Positions 30,512-38,771 of a stretch of DNA of 64,000 nucleotides are shown one piece after another. The notes beneath the pieces are model-generated. The model did no database searches, had not been told where the DNA came from, and worked only from the letters and a program-made list of their open reading frames with translations. Position 1 is the stretch's first letter, and each line of letters starts with the position of its first letter. The position numbers were made by a program, and so were the translations under genes. The DNA comes from Streptomyces sp. NBC_01235. Lineage in GTDB: Bacteria > Actinomycetota > Actinomycetes > Streptomycetales > Streptomycetaceae. The DNA lies in contig NZ_CP108513.1 of assembly GCF_035989285.1 (NCBI RefSeq), positions 2,170,001 through 2,234,000 on the forward strand, read 5' to 3'.

Positions 30512-30835
30512 CTACTTCTGGGTCTTCGGGATGTGCACGACGATGCCGTCCAGCGAGGCGTCCAGCGTGATCTGGCAGCACAGCCGGCTGGCGTCGGTGG
30601 GTTCCTCGGAGGTCGCCTCCAGCATCTCCTCCTCGTCCTCCGACCGCGCGGGCAGCGCCCCGAGCCACTGCTCGTCCACGAAGACGTGACAGGTGGCGCA
30701 GGACAGCTCGCCACCGCATTCGGCGACGATTCCGGGTACCAGATTGGCAGTGGCGGCCTGCATGACAGAGGCTCCGTCGGCGGCGTCGGCCTCCTGCTTG
30801 GTGCCGTCCGGACGGACGAATACGACACGGGGCAT
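30512..30835 (-). CDS. [2Fe-2S] ferredoxin, adrenodoxin/putidaredoxin type
   Basis: The 107-residue protein has the cysteine pattern C40-x5-C46-x2-C49-x36-C86 (ECGGELSCATC ... LCC), which ligates one [2Fe-2S] cluster. Length and spacing match bacterial P450 redox partners. CAGGAG precedes the ATG. It lies directly upstream of its reductase and in the operon of the P450 at 36.6 kb, its probable acceptor. Confidence 0.95.
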   Translation of the reverse strand: MPRVVFVRPDGTKQEADAADGASVMQAATANLVPGIVAECGGELSCATCHVFVDEQWLGALPARSEDEEEMLEATSEEPTDASRLCCQITLDASLDGIVVHIPKTQK

Positions 30836-30882
30836 GGCGGTCTCCTGATCAGGTTGCGCGGGTACGGGGTGCGGGAGAGGGG

Positions 30883-33192
30883 TCAGTGGGTGAACGACGG
30901 TCGGTCAACGCTGCCGAGGAGCGCGTCGAGGGAGCCGTCGTCCAGGTGCGCGGCGTTGTCGCCCAGGGTGGGTGCGGGAGCAGGGTCGGGCGGCATGTGG
31001 CCGTGCAGGATCATGGGGAATCCCTTCAGCCACTCCGGGACGCGCAGCGCCGCGCGGCGCTCGCGGTAGCGAGGGTCCCTGGCACGGTCGGCGGCCGTGT
31101 TAACGGGCACGGCTGGGACACCGGCGCGGCGGAGTTTCGCCACGGCCTTGTCACGGGGGTGCCGGGCCGTCCACTCCGAGATGGTCGCGTCGACGGTGTC
31201 CTGGTGGTTCAGCCACCAGTCCTCCGGCTCGTGGCCGGGCAGTGCGGTGATCACTTCGGCCAGCGCCCGCCGGTGTCCGGCGCTGGTGCAGGCGATCGCC
31301 AGCCAGCCGTCGGGCTCCGCGGTGGGGTAGGTGTCGTGCGGGGCGGCGCCGGGGCGGCGGTTGCCGTCCGGTGCGGGCATGCGCCCCGTCCAGACGTACT
31401 CGCCGAGCTGATCGGCCAGGGTCCAGGCGACGGCCTCCCGCTGCGAGACGTCCAGGTGGATGCCGCGTCGGCCGCTGGTGACGGCGTCCGCGACCAGCGC
31501 GGCACCGACGAAGGACACCACCTGGTCCGGGTAGTTGACGTCGCCGCCCGACCACATGGGCCGCTCCCCCGGGTAACCGGTGACGGCCGCGAGGCCGGAG
31601 AGCAGGTCCAGGGTCGAACCGAAGGAGCCGTACGAGGCCTCCGGTCCGAAGACGCCCTGACTCGACAGGGACAGGTAGACCAGGTCGGGGTTGAGCCGGT
31701 GGGCGGTGGCGTAGTCGATGCCCATGCGGGCGGTGACGCCTACCCGGAAGTTCTCGACCAGGACATCCGCCCTGCGGATGAGTCGGTGGGCGACGGCCCG
31801 GCCGTGTTCGGTCTTCAGATCGAGGCTCAGACCGCGCTTGCCGGCGTTGTTGGAGGCGAACATCGGGGAGGCCGGTGCCTGTGTCCCGGCCGCCTTGTCG
31901 GCGCTGCCCGGCATCACCCACGCCCGGAAAGGATCCGGGCGGCCCTGCGACTCGATCTTGACCACAGTCGCGCCGTAGTCGGCGAGCAGTCGGCTCGTGG
32001 CCGCCCCGGCTGTGATGGTGCCGAAGTCGAGGACGACCAGACCGTCCAGGGGCGCCGCGTCCCTGTGCTGCGCGGCCACGCTCGCGCGCGGCGTGCGGAC
32101 CGCCGCCGGTCGTGGCCCGGCCGTGAAACTGCCACCGTCGTCGCCCAACCGGGGTGCCGCGACCGTTGATGACGGCGCTCCAGGCACGGTCCACGGAGGG
32201 TCGACCACAGGTGTGTCCCTGCGGCGCATACCGGGCGGAAGGACGAAGCCCCGGGTGCGGAGCTGTTGGTCGGCCATCAGGCTCTCGGCGTCGGCAGCAT
32301 GGCCGAAGGGCAGTCCGAGGCGCTGCGCCTCGGTGTACAGCTCCACGGCCTCACGGCTTGCCGCCGCCTCCGCGATCACGGCCCACCACTCCTGCGAGCG
32401 CTGGGCACGCTGCTCGGGGTCGTCGAGGCCGGGCGCGTTCAGGCGGGGGTCGCCGAAGAGTTCGACGAGGGCGGGCCATTGGTGTGCGGAGAAGATGACT
32501 CCGACCCAGCCGTCCTTGGCGCGCACCACGCGCCAGCCGCCCTGCGAGGATCCGGCGCGTTTGGGGACACCGCCGCCGTGGTCGTGCAGGACGTCGCTCT
32601 TCCAGTCCATATAGGCGGCGACGTCGCTCAGGGCGACCTCGACGACGTCTCCGCGTCCCGTGCGGTCGCGGTGGCGCAGGGCGAGCATGGCGCCGTACAG
32701 GCCGACGAAGGCGGCTGCGTGGGCGCTCTGTTCGCCGCCGAGGCTGAGCGGGCGCCGGTCCGGCTCACCGATCATGGTGGCCAGTCCGCCGTACGCCTCC
32801 GCCAGGAGGCTGTCGCCGACGCTCTCGGCGTACGCTCCGGTCAGCCCGAATGCGGTGAGCGAGACGGTGACCAGTTGGGGGAACCGTTGCCGGAGCTGGT
32901 CGAAATCCAGGCCTTCGGCGGCGGCCGCGGCCGGCGTGAGATCGGTGATCAGGACGTCTGCCGTGGCGAGCAGGCTCGTCTCGTGGGCGGCCAGTTGCTC
33001 GGGGCGCAGGACGGTGCTGCGCTTGCCGGCGCCCAGGGCCGCGAAGGTGAACTCCCTTGCCCGCAGCGGCGTGCCGGTGGGCGGTTCGCACAGCAGGACG
33101 TCGTGGCCGAGGGCGGCGAACAGGCGTCCGCATGCCGCTCCCGCGACCGACTCGGTGACCTCGACCGCCCGGAAGGTGCGCTGCCCGGACAT
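30883..33192 (-). CDS. tandem (two-domain) CaiB/BaiF CoA-transferase
   Basis: At 769 residues this is about twice a normal family III CoA-transferase. It contains two recognisable CaiB domains. The N-terminal half has VAGAACGRLFAALGHDVLLC and SLGGEQSAHAAAFVGLYGAM; the C-terminal half begins at LDGLVVLDFGTITAGAATSR. In the N-half the position expected to hold the catalytic Asp is E154 (GGEQ). In the C-half the matching segment is SGGDVNYPDQVVSFVGAAL, with Asp. The C-half is therefore the likelier active site. Tandem CaiB proteins occur in actinobacterial sterol and terpenoid catabolism. The ATG shares one base with the stop of the crotonase gene. Confidence 0.88.
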   Translation of the reverse strand: MSGQRTFRAVEVTESVAGAACGRLFAALGHDVLLCEPPTGTPLRAREFTFAALGAGKRSTVLRPEQLAAHETSLLATADVLITDLTPAAAAAEGLDFDQLRQRFPQLVTVSLTAFGLTGAYAESVGDSLLAEAYGGLATMIGEPDRRPLSLGGEQSAHAAAFVGLYGAMLALRHRDRTGRGDVVEVALSDVAAYMDWKSDVLHDHGGGVPKRAGSSQGGWRVVRAKDGWVGVIFSAHQWPALVELFGDPRLNAPGLDDPEQRAQRSQEWWAVIAEAAASREAVELYTEAQRLGLPFGHAADAESLMADQQLRTRGFVLPPGMRRRDTPVVDPPWTVPGAPSSTVAAPRLGDDGGSFTAGPRPAAVRTPRASVAAQHRDAAPLDGLVVLDFGTITAGAATSRLLADYGATVVKIESQGRPDPFRAWVMPGSADKAAGTQAPASPMFASNNAGKRGLSLDLKTEHGRAVAHRLIRRADVLVENFRVGVTARMGIDYATAHRLNPDLVYLSLSSQGVFGPEASYGSFGSTLDLLSGLAAVTGYPGERPMWSGGDVNYPDQVVSFVGAALVADAVTSGRRGIHLDVSQREAVAWTLADQLGEYVWTGRMPAPDGNRRPGAAPHDTYPTAEPDGWLAIACTSAGHRRALAEVITALPGHEPEDWWLNHQDTVDATISEWTARHPRDKAVAKLRRAGVPAVPVNTAADRARDPRYRERRAALRVPEWLKGFPMILHGHMPPDPAPAPTLGDNAAHLDDGSLDALLGSVDRPSFTH

Positions 33193-34004
33193 CAGCCCTG
33201 CCCCGGGTTGCGCTCGCCCGACCGGAACCGGTCGAGGCCCTCGGCCAGAGCGGTGCTGCGGCCGCGGAGTTCATCGGCGATCTCATGCCCGTAGGCGATG
33301 GCCTCGGTCCACTGGGAGATCTCGCCGGGGATCTTCCACAGGGCCTTCTTCGACCATTCCAACGCGGTCGCGTCGAAGGAAGCGACGCGTTCGGCGAGGG
33401 CGGTGACCGCAGCGTCGAGTTCCTCCAGAGGAACGGCCAGGTTGACCAGCCCCCACTCGGCCGCGGTGGTGCCATCGATGCGTTCGGCGGTGAGCACCAG
33501 CCAGGCCGCGTGCTTGGGCTTGAGCCGCAGTTGGGCGGCGGGCCCGGCGAGGGTCGGATAGAGGCCGAAGCCGATCTCCGGCATGCCGATCTGCGCCTCG
33601 TGGGCCGCGATGGCCAAGTCGGCGACGTTGATCAGGGTGGAACCGCCGCCGAGGGCGGTGCCGTTGACGGCGGCGATGACGACGGCGGGGTGATTGCGGA
33701 TCTCCTCCTGCACGGCCGCCCACTCGCTGCGCCGGTCGAGTTCCGCGTCCCCGGTGCTGACGTCGCCCTCTTTGAGGTCGACACCGGCGCAGAAGGCGGA
33801 ACCGTTGCCGGTCATCACGATGACCTTGGAGCGGCCGCGGCACTCGTCCAGAGCGCGCACGATCCCGACACGTGCCGCGCGGTTCATGGCGTTGCGCTTG
33901 TGAGGGCGGTTGAAGGTGATGCGGGAGACGCCGCCCGCCAAGTGCTCGACGAGGACGACCTGTTCGGTTTCCGCAGGGGAGGCGGAGGCGGTCGTCGCGC
34001 TCAT
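33192..34004 (-). CDS. enoyl-CoA hydratase/isomerase (crotonase) family protein
   Basis: The 270-residue crotonase-fold protein has NRPHKRNAMN near the N-terminus, the first oxyanion segment GSAFCAGVDLKEGD, the second ALGGGSTLINVADL, and MPEIGFGLYPTLAG. Of the two catalytic glutamates of classical hydratases, the second is present (E143 in MPE). The first (normally in GGGCEL) is T123 here. It may thus catalyse isomerisation or another crotonase reaction rather than plain hydration. ATGA overlap with the DUF35 gene upstream shows coupled translation. It belongs to the acyl-CoA part of the operon. Confidence 0.88.
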   Translation of the reverse strand: MSATTASASPAETEQVVLVEHLAGGVSRITFNRPHKRNAMNRAARVGIVRALDECRGRSKVIVMTGNGSAFCAGVDLKEGDVSTGDAELDRRSEWAAVQEEIRNHPAVVIAAVNGTALGGGSTLINVADLAIAAHEAQIGMPEIGFGLYPTLAGPAAQLRLKPKHAAWLVLTAERIDGTTAAEWGLVNLAVPLEELDAAVTALAERVASFDATALEWSKKALWKIPGEISQWTEAIAYGHEIADELRGRSTALAEGLDRFRSGERNPGQG

Positions 34005-34414
34005 GCCGACACCACCTTGAACTTCGGGATGGCCCGGTCCTCGCCTATCTGATCGAAGACGACCTCCAGCGGCATGCCGCACTGCAGGTTCTCCGGCGGG
34101 TCCACGAGGGTGGTCATCACGTACGGCCCCTCCTCCAGCTGCACGAAGGCCACCAGGTAGGGGACCTCGTCGGCGAAGGCGGGAAAGTACTTCTGGTGCA
34201 TGACGATCCAGGACCACAAGGTGGCCCTGCCGCTGGCCGCACGCCATTCGAAGTCCGCGGCGAGGGTCACCGGGTCGACCGGCGCCTCGGGGTAGCGGGG
34301 GATGCCGGAGTCGCCGTACTGGAGGCGGAGTTCACCGGCGAGGGCTCCCTCCCAGAAGTCGCGGTTGGCGTCCGTGACCGGCGGGAGCATCTCGATGAGT
34401 TTCTTGTTGTCCAT
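34001..34414 (-). CDS. DUF35 (OB-fold) protein without the zinc-ribbon cysteines
   Basis: The 137-residue protein matches DUF35/acyl-CoA-associated OB-fold proteins: ANRDFWEGALAGELRLQY, YPEAPVDPV, then ATLWSWIVMHQKYFP and PYLVAFVQLEEGP. Typical members carry four zinc-binding cysteines in the N-terminal rubredoxin-like ribbon (C-x2-C ... C-x2-C, just after LRLQY). Here that stretch has none, and the only cysteine is in LQCGMP. I start at 34414, where GGAGTGAG lies seven bases upstream. A GTG at 34426, overlapping the thiolase stop, is the alternative. Partners of this family are thiolase-fold proteins, and one lies directly upstream. Confidence 0.82.
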   Translation of the reverse strand: MDNKKLIEMLPPVTDANRDFWEGALAGELRLQYGDSGIPRYPEAPVDPVTLAADFEWRAASGRATLWSWIVMHQKYFPAFADEVPYLVAFVQLEEGPYVMTTLVDPPENLQCGMPLEVVFDQIGEDRAIPKFKVVSA

Positions 34415-34422
34415 GGGCTTGC

Positions 34423-35559
34423 TCACTCCCCGACCAGGACGTGCGACGTGGTGATGGGCGAAGCGCAGATGTACTGGGCGACGTTGCAGTCCGCCACCTG
34501 GCGCGGGCCGGCCTCGCCGCGGATCTGGCGCACCGCCTCGACGTGGTGGCCCCAGCCCTGCATGTAGCTCTCGCCGGTGTGCCCGCCTGCGGTGTTGACG
34601 GGCATTTCGCCGCCCCGGGCGATGCGGTCGGCGGTCGCCCACTTCCAGGCCTCGCCGCGCGGCGCGTGGTCGAAGCCCTCCAGGCTGAACAGGACGGTGG
34701 GGGTGAAGTTGTCGTAGATCTGCAGGCAGTCCATGTCCTGCGGGCCGTAGCCCGAGGCCGCGTACACCCGCCGGGCCACGTCCTGGGAGGCGGAGTAGAA
34801 GAAGTCCGTGCTCGTGTAGTAGTTGCTGACGCTGGCCCGAGCAGCAGTGGCCGCCACCCGTACCGGCCGCTTGGCCAGGTCGCGGGCCTTCTCCACGGTG
34901 GTGAGGATCAGCGCGACGCCGCCGTCGTTGATGATGCAGTAGTCGTACAGGCGCAGCGGGTCGGCGATGTAGCGGGAGGCGAGGTACTGCTCCTCGGTGA
35001 TCTCCTCGCGCATCACGGCCACCGGGTTGAGGGCGGCGTTGCGGCGGTTGTTGATCGCGATCGGGGCGAGGGCGCCGTCGGGCACGCCGTAGTCGTGCGC
35101 GTAGCGGCGGTACATCATGCCGACGTACGCGCCCGGGGACGTCATGCCGTACATCGCGTCGTAGCGGGTGGTGGGGCTGTCGGTGTAGGCGCCGCCGTAG
35201 GTCATCTTCACCGAGCGGCCGTTGTTGCCGTATACGCAGGCCACGATGTCGGCCTGGCCGGTCTCGATCAGGGAGACGGCGTGCTGGACGGCGACGCCGC
35301 TCATGCGGCCCGATCCCTCGAGGGCGTTGATGACACGAGGACTGGGGATGCCAAGGACATGTGCGCCGTGCTCGTAGTGGATGCGGGCGGTGAGGAGGCC
35401 GTCGACCTCGTCCTTGCGCAGGCCGGCGTCGTCGAGCGCGAGGCGTAGGGCCTGCGCGCCGAGGGCGTAGGCGTCGCGGTGCGCGTCCTTGTTGGCGTAG
35501 AGGGCGCCGAAGTCGGTCTGGCCGACGCCGACGATCGCAACTTGCCTTCGTTCAGGCAT
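34423..35559 (-). CDS. thiolase-fold protein, Ltp2-like (probable acyl-CoA aldolase/lipid-transfer type)
   Basis: The 378-residue protein aligns along its length with SCP2/Ltp2-type thiolase-like proteins. It has VAIVGVGQTDFG, YRRYAHDYG, ADPLRLYDYCIINDGGVAL, IYDNFTPTVLFSLE and GGHTGESYMQGW. There is no cysteine between residues 60 and 107, where thiolases carry the nucleophile (EGSGRMSGVAVQHA here), so it is not a Claisen thiolase. Ltp2 proteins instead catalyse retro-aldol cleavage with active-site tyrosines; Y282 (IYDNFTP) and Y332 (ESYMQGW) are candidates. The DUF35 gene follows after eight bases, mirroring the Ltp2-DUF35 complex of steroid side-chain degradation. The acyl-CoA substrate here is unknown. 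Confidence 0.8.
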   Translation of the reverse strand: MPERRQVAIVGVGQTDFGALYANKDAHRDAYALGAQALRLALDDAGLRKDEVDGLLTARIHYEHGAHVLGIPSPRVINALEGSGRMSGVAVQHAVSLIETGQADIVACVYGNNGRSVKMTYGGAYTDSPTTRYDAMYGMTSPGAYVGMMYRRYAHDYGVPDGALAPIAINNRRNAALNPVAVMREEITEEQYLASRYIADPLRLYDYCIINDGGVALILTTVEKARDLAKRPVRVAATAARASVSNYYTSTDFFYSASQDVARRVYAASGYGPQDMDCLQIYDNFTPTVLFSLEGFDHAPRGEAWKWATADRIARGGEMPVNTAGGHTGESYMQGWGHHVEAVRQIRGEAGPRQVADCNVAQYICASPITTSHVLVGE

Positions 35560-35578
35560 GGTTCAGTCCTGAGTTCTG

Positions 35579-35595
35579 GTCATTCCGGGAATGAC
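35579..35595. promoter_or_regulatory. 17-bp perfect palindrome before the thiolase-like gene
   Basis: GTCATTCC, one central base, GGAATGAC. It lies 20 bases upstream of the Ltp2-like start, in the only sizeable gap (186 bp) within the - strand operon. It may be an operator for an internal promoter. Confidence 0.4.
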
Positions 35596-35745
35596 GGAGT
35601 GCCGCGATGGGCCGTCATGGCGCGGTTTCCGCTACGCGGCCGCCGATCGCGGAAAGGTGAGGAGTGAAACGGAGAATCCGAGGGGGCGGGTGACCCTGGA
35701 GCCGACTGCCACGCGTGGGGTGTCGCGGACGGCGAAGGGTTCTGC

Positions 35746-36606
35746 TCAGCCCTGGGAGAAGGGGCACTGGGACGCGTCGCCCGTGCCGTCGTGAGCGTGG
35801 CCGTCCGGACCGTCCAGGAGGGGAAGAGCCTGGATGTCGGCCATGAGATCACGCGCGTGCTCCATGGCGAAGGCACGGCTGTGCGGGTTGGTGGCGATGA
35901 CCGCCGTGCCCTTCAGCAGGCCGTCGAAGGCCATGCCGGCCACCTCGGCGGACTCCTGGGCGAACGGTTCGATGGCGGCGGCCGCATGCGGATCGGCGGC
36001 GACGAGCGCGCTGACCCTTTCGGTGCGGACCCAGCCGGGGGCGAGGAGGGAGACGCCGACGCCGAAGTCCTTCAGGTCGCGGCGTGCCGTGTCGGTGAGG
36101 CCGAGCGCGGCGTACTTCGACGCGGTGTACGTACTCATGGGCATCACGTGGGGTGGAACGCCAAGAGAGTGCTCGGAACCGGTATTCAGGATGTACGCCG
36201 GTCCGCCTCGCGCGGCAGCGTCCTTCAGCAGCGGTGCGAAGGCGTGGACGACGTGGAACATGCCCAGCACATTGACGTCGAAGAGACGTTTCGCCTCGCC
36301 CGGGTCCACGTCCTGGAGTGCACCGGCCACACCGATGCCGGCGTTGTTGCACACCACGTTGACAGCACCGAACCGCTCGACGGTGGCCTCAGTCAACCTT
36401 TTGACCTGCGAGTAGTCCGAGGTGTCGGTCCGCAGCCAGTCCGCTGCGCCGCCGTTGGCCTGCAGACTCTCCACCGCCGCGCTCGCGTCCTCCACATCGG
36501 CGATCATCACCCGGGCGCCGCGGGCCGCGGCTTCGCGGGCGAGGGCCAGTCCGATGCCGGTGGCACCGCCGGTCACAACGACGACGGCATCCGTCAGAGT
36601 GGTCAT
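35746..36606 (-). CDS. short-chain dehydrogenase/reductase (SDR)
   Basis: The 286-residue SDR has the cofactor motif VVVTGGATGIGLALAREA, acidic D for NAD preference after MIAD, NNAGIGVAG, the catalytic serine in LNTGSEHS and Y-x-x-x-K in TYTASKYAAL. It has a longer C-terminal tail than usual. The ATG overlaps the P450 stop (ATGA), so it is translated with the P450 and probably oxidises the alcohol that the P450 makes. Confidence 0.9.
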   Translation of the reverse strand: MTTLTDAVVVVTGGATGIGLALAREAAARGARVMIADVEDASAAVESLQANGGAADWLRTDTSDYSQVKRLTEATVERFGAVNVVCNNAGIGVAGALQDVDPGEAKRLFDVNVLGMFHVVHAFAPLLKDAAARGGPAYILNTGSEHSLGVPPHVMPMSTYTASKYAALGLTDTARRDLKDFGVGVSLLAPGWVRTERVSALVAADPHAAAAIEPFAQESAEVAGMAFDGLLKGTAVIATNPHSRAFAMEHARDLMADIQALPLLDGPDGHAHDGTGDASQCPFSQG

Positions 36607-37844
36607 GAGCGGGCCTCCCGCCGGTCCGCCGCGGTGACGACGATGGGCAGCGACAGCAGCTTGTTGATGAAGGTGCTCCAACCCCGCCTGGGCTCACCGT
36701 TCAGGGCGATGGAGACACCGCGACGGTGCATCTCCTCAAAGAGGATCTTGAGTTCGAGCTTGGCAAGGTTCTTGCCGATGCAGTGGTGCGGACCGTTGCC
36801 GAACGCCATGTGCTCGTTCGCGGTCCGCAGCGGCTCGAAGCGGTGCGGGTCGGCGAAGACGGCCGGGTCACGGTTGGCGGCGGTGAAGAACATCTGCACC
36901 AGGTCGCCCTTGCGCATCTGCGTGCCGTGGAAGTCGATGTCACGGGTCACCGTGCGAGCCATGTTCATGGCCGGGGTGACGTACCGCAGGAACTCGTCGA
37001 CCAGCCCGTCCAGGTTGCCGGCGGCGATGGCCCGGTCGGTGGCATCGGCGATCTGCGGGTCCTCCAGGATCAGCCGTATCGACTGGGCTATGACCGTGTG
37101 AGTCGTCTCGAATCCGGCGATGAGGAGCAGGGTGAGGTAGTGCAGGTACTCCGGATCAGTGATCTCACCGCGCTCGGCGCACTGGGCGAGCACGGTGGCG
37201 AAGTCGTCCTGGGGGTCTCGCAGCTTGTCCGTTCGCAGTTGTTCCAGGTACGCGTGGACGTCCGGAAGCAGCGCCAGTATCGACTCGCCGCCGTTGGGCT
37301 GCTCCGCGGCGTCGAAGATCGTCAGGGTCCAGTCCACGATGCGCTGGCGGTCCTGGTGCGGCACGCCGATCACCCGTGCGATGACGCGGGACGGGACGAT
37401 GGCCGCTACGTCGCCCACCCAGTTGACCTCGCCGCGGGCGGTGATGTCCTCCAGTACCTCCACGACGATCTCGCGGACCCAGGTGTCGAAGTTCGCGATG
37501 ACCCGCGGTCCGAACGAACGGGCGGCGGCCCGCCGCAGCCGGCTGTGGACCGGCGGGTCGTTGTACATGATGTTGTGGCTGAACTCGGGATGCGGCGCGG
37601 GAAGCGTCGGGAAGAAGGGACCCCACTGGGAACTGAAGACCTCAGGGTTCCGTTCGATCTCGACGATGTCGGCGTGCCGGGTGATGCACCAGAAACCGCC
37701 GTTGAGCGTGCCTGCCTTCGCCGGCTGCCAGTACAGCCCGGGCATCTGCCTGACCGCATCGAAGGTCTGATGGGGTACCCCGGAGGCGAAGGTCGCTGGG
37801 TCCGACAGGTCTGGTATCGCCGGGGCGATGGTGTCCGTACTCAT
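36603..37844 (-). CDS. cytochrome P450 (class I, canonical)
   Basis: The 413-residue P450 has a normal I-helix oxygen-activation motif AGFETTH (residues 243-249, acid E246 and alcohol T247), the ExxR motif E284-R287 (EFLRY) and the haem loop FGNGPHHCIG with C355. AAGGAAG precedes the ATG. It is the first catabolic gene of the - strand operon and is coupled to an SDR. The same operon encodes its ferredoxin and reductase. The likely role is hydroxylation of an unactivated carbon of a hydrophobic compound, starting its conversion to alcohol, aldehyde, acid and CoA ester. The haem-loop style recalls terpene/sterol-acting actinobacterial P450s, but the substrate cannot be assigned. Confidence 0.95.
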   Translation of the reverse strand: MSTDTIAPAIPDLSDPATFASGVPHQTFDAVRQMPGLYWQPAKAGTLNGGFWCITRHADIVEIERNPEVFSSQWGPFFPTLPAPHPEFSHNIMYNDPPVHSRLRRAAARSFGPRVIANFDTWVREIVVEVLEDITARGEVNWVGDVAAIVPSRVIARVIGVPHQDRQRIVDWTLTIFDAAEQPNGGESILALLPDVHAYLEQLRTDKLRDPQDDFATVLAQCAERGEITDPEYLHYLTLLLIAGFETTHTVIAQSIRLILEDPQIADATDRAIAAGNLDGLVDEFLRYVTPAMNMARTVTRDIDFHGTQMRKGDLVQMFFTAANRDPAVFADPHRFEPLRTANEHMAFGNGPHHCIGKNLAKLELKILFEEMHRRGVSIALNGEPRRGWSTFINKLLSLPIVVTAADRREARS

Positions 37845-37952
37845 TTCCGCACTTCCTTGTGCTCTTGGTGTTCTTGCCGACTTCCTCGGCTTCTTCCGTG
37901 TTGTGGGGTTCCTGGTCCGTGAGCCGTCCGCAGGCAGCCGTCCTCGACGGCG

Positions 37953-38627
37953 TCAGTCGGCTTCCCCCTTCAGCAGGCCCATCGCGACCTTGGCGGACGC
38001 TCTGGCCGCGGAGACATGGCGACGGGCCACCTCGGCCGCGTCGGCGGCTGAACGGCGCTGGATCGCCTCGATGAGATCGGCGTACTCCTGCTTGGTGACG
38101 GTCATGCGGCCAGGGGTGGCGGCCGAGATGCGGCGCAGGGCGTGGATCCGGCTGTACAGGCCGCCGAGCAGTTCCGCCAGCATGGGGTTGCGGCAGCCGG
38201 CGAGCAAGATCCCGTCGAAGCGGTCCAGCACGTCCTTGTTGGCGTCGCCCCCCGGGTTCAACTCTTGGGTGACGGAGGCGAGTTCGTCGACCTCCTCCTG
38301 GGTCGCACGCTCGACGAACAAGCGCACCGCGAGCGGTTCCAGTTCGGCGCGGATCTCATAGATCTGTTCGATCTCCTCCGCGGTCGGAGTCGTCACCCGC
38401 AGCCCTCGACTGGGCGACTCCTCGACCAGCCCCTCGGCCTGGAGACGCCTCAGCGCCTCCCGCACGGACGTGCGACTCACTCCGGTGAGCTCGGTCAACT
38501 CACGCTCGGTGAGTCGGCGACCAGGCTGCAGGGCCCCGTCCAGGATGGCCCGACGCAGCGCGTCGACGACCTTGTCCCGTACGAGCTTGTCCTGCGTCAC
38601 CCGAAGATCGAGTCCAGACCCGGCCAC
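37953..38627 (-). CDS. GntR/FadR-type regulator with FCD domain
   Basis: The 224-residue protein has a winged helix (LRRAILDGALQPGRRLTERE, then LTGVSRTSVREALRRLQAEG) and a C-terminal FCD helical ligand domain. I chose the GTG at 38627 because AGAGGTG lies just before it; upstream codons in the same frame lack family similarity. It sits in front of the P450 operon in the same direction and is its obvious local regulator. Its own upstream region carries several dyads. Confidence 0.9.
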   Translation of the reverse strand: MAGSGLDLRVTQDKLVRDKVVDALRRAILDGALQPGRRLTERELTELTGVSRTSVREALRRLQAEGLVEESPSRGLRVTTPTAEEIEQIYEIRAELEPLAVRLFVERATQEEVDELASVTQELNPGGDANKDVLDRFDGILLAGCRNPMLAELLGGLYSRIHALRRISAATPGRMTVTKQEYADLIEAIQRRSAADAAEVARRHVSAARASAKVAMGLLKGEAD

Positions 38628-38657
38628 GTCACACCTCTGCTTCCCAGGGATGAACTT

Positions 38658-38673
38658 TGTATGACGGAATACA
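38658..38673. promoter_or_regulatory. candidate GntR/FadR operator
   Basis: TGTAT, six bases, ATACA. This form (T-G-T-A-N-A-C-A-like dyad) is common for FadR-subfamily regulators. It ends 31 bases upstream of the GntR start codon. Confidence 0.45.
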
Positions 38674-38674
38674 G

Positions 38675-38735
38675 AGTGCCGTGTACCAGGAGCCGTCGTC
38701 AATGGGGCAGAGGGGACCTTCTTGTACACGGCACT
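38675..38735. promoter_or_regulatory. 12-bp inverted repeat upstream of the GntR gene
   Basis: AGTGCCGTGTAC (38675-38686) and GTACACGGCACT (38724-38735) are exact inverse copies separated by 37 bases. Each arm contains a GTGTAC/GTACAC half-site similar to the TGTAT-N6-ATACA dyad beside it. The arrangement suits cooperative binding or DNA looping by the GntR protein. Confidence 0.45.
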
Positions 38736-38771
38736 GAGCGAATGAGCTGTGCCGCCGAGATCCAGATGCAC

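Noticed and set aside
34423..35559. Calling the gene an acetyl-CoA acetyltransferase
   Set aside because: The fold is thiolase-like, but the nucleophilic cysteine is missing, so a plain thiolase name would mislead.
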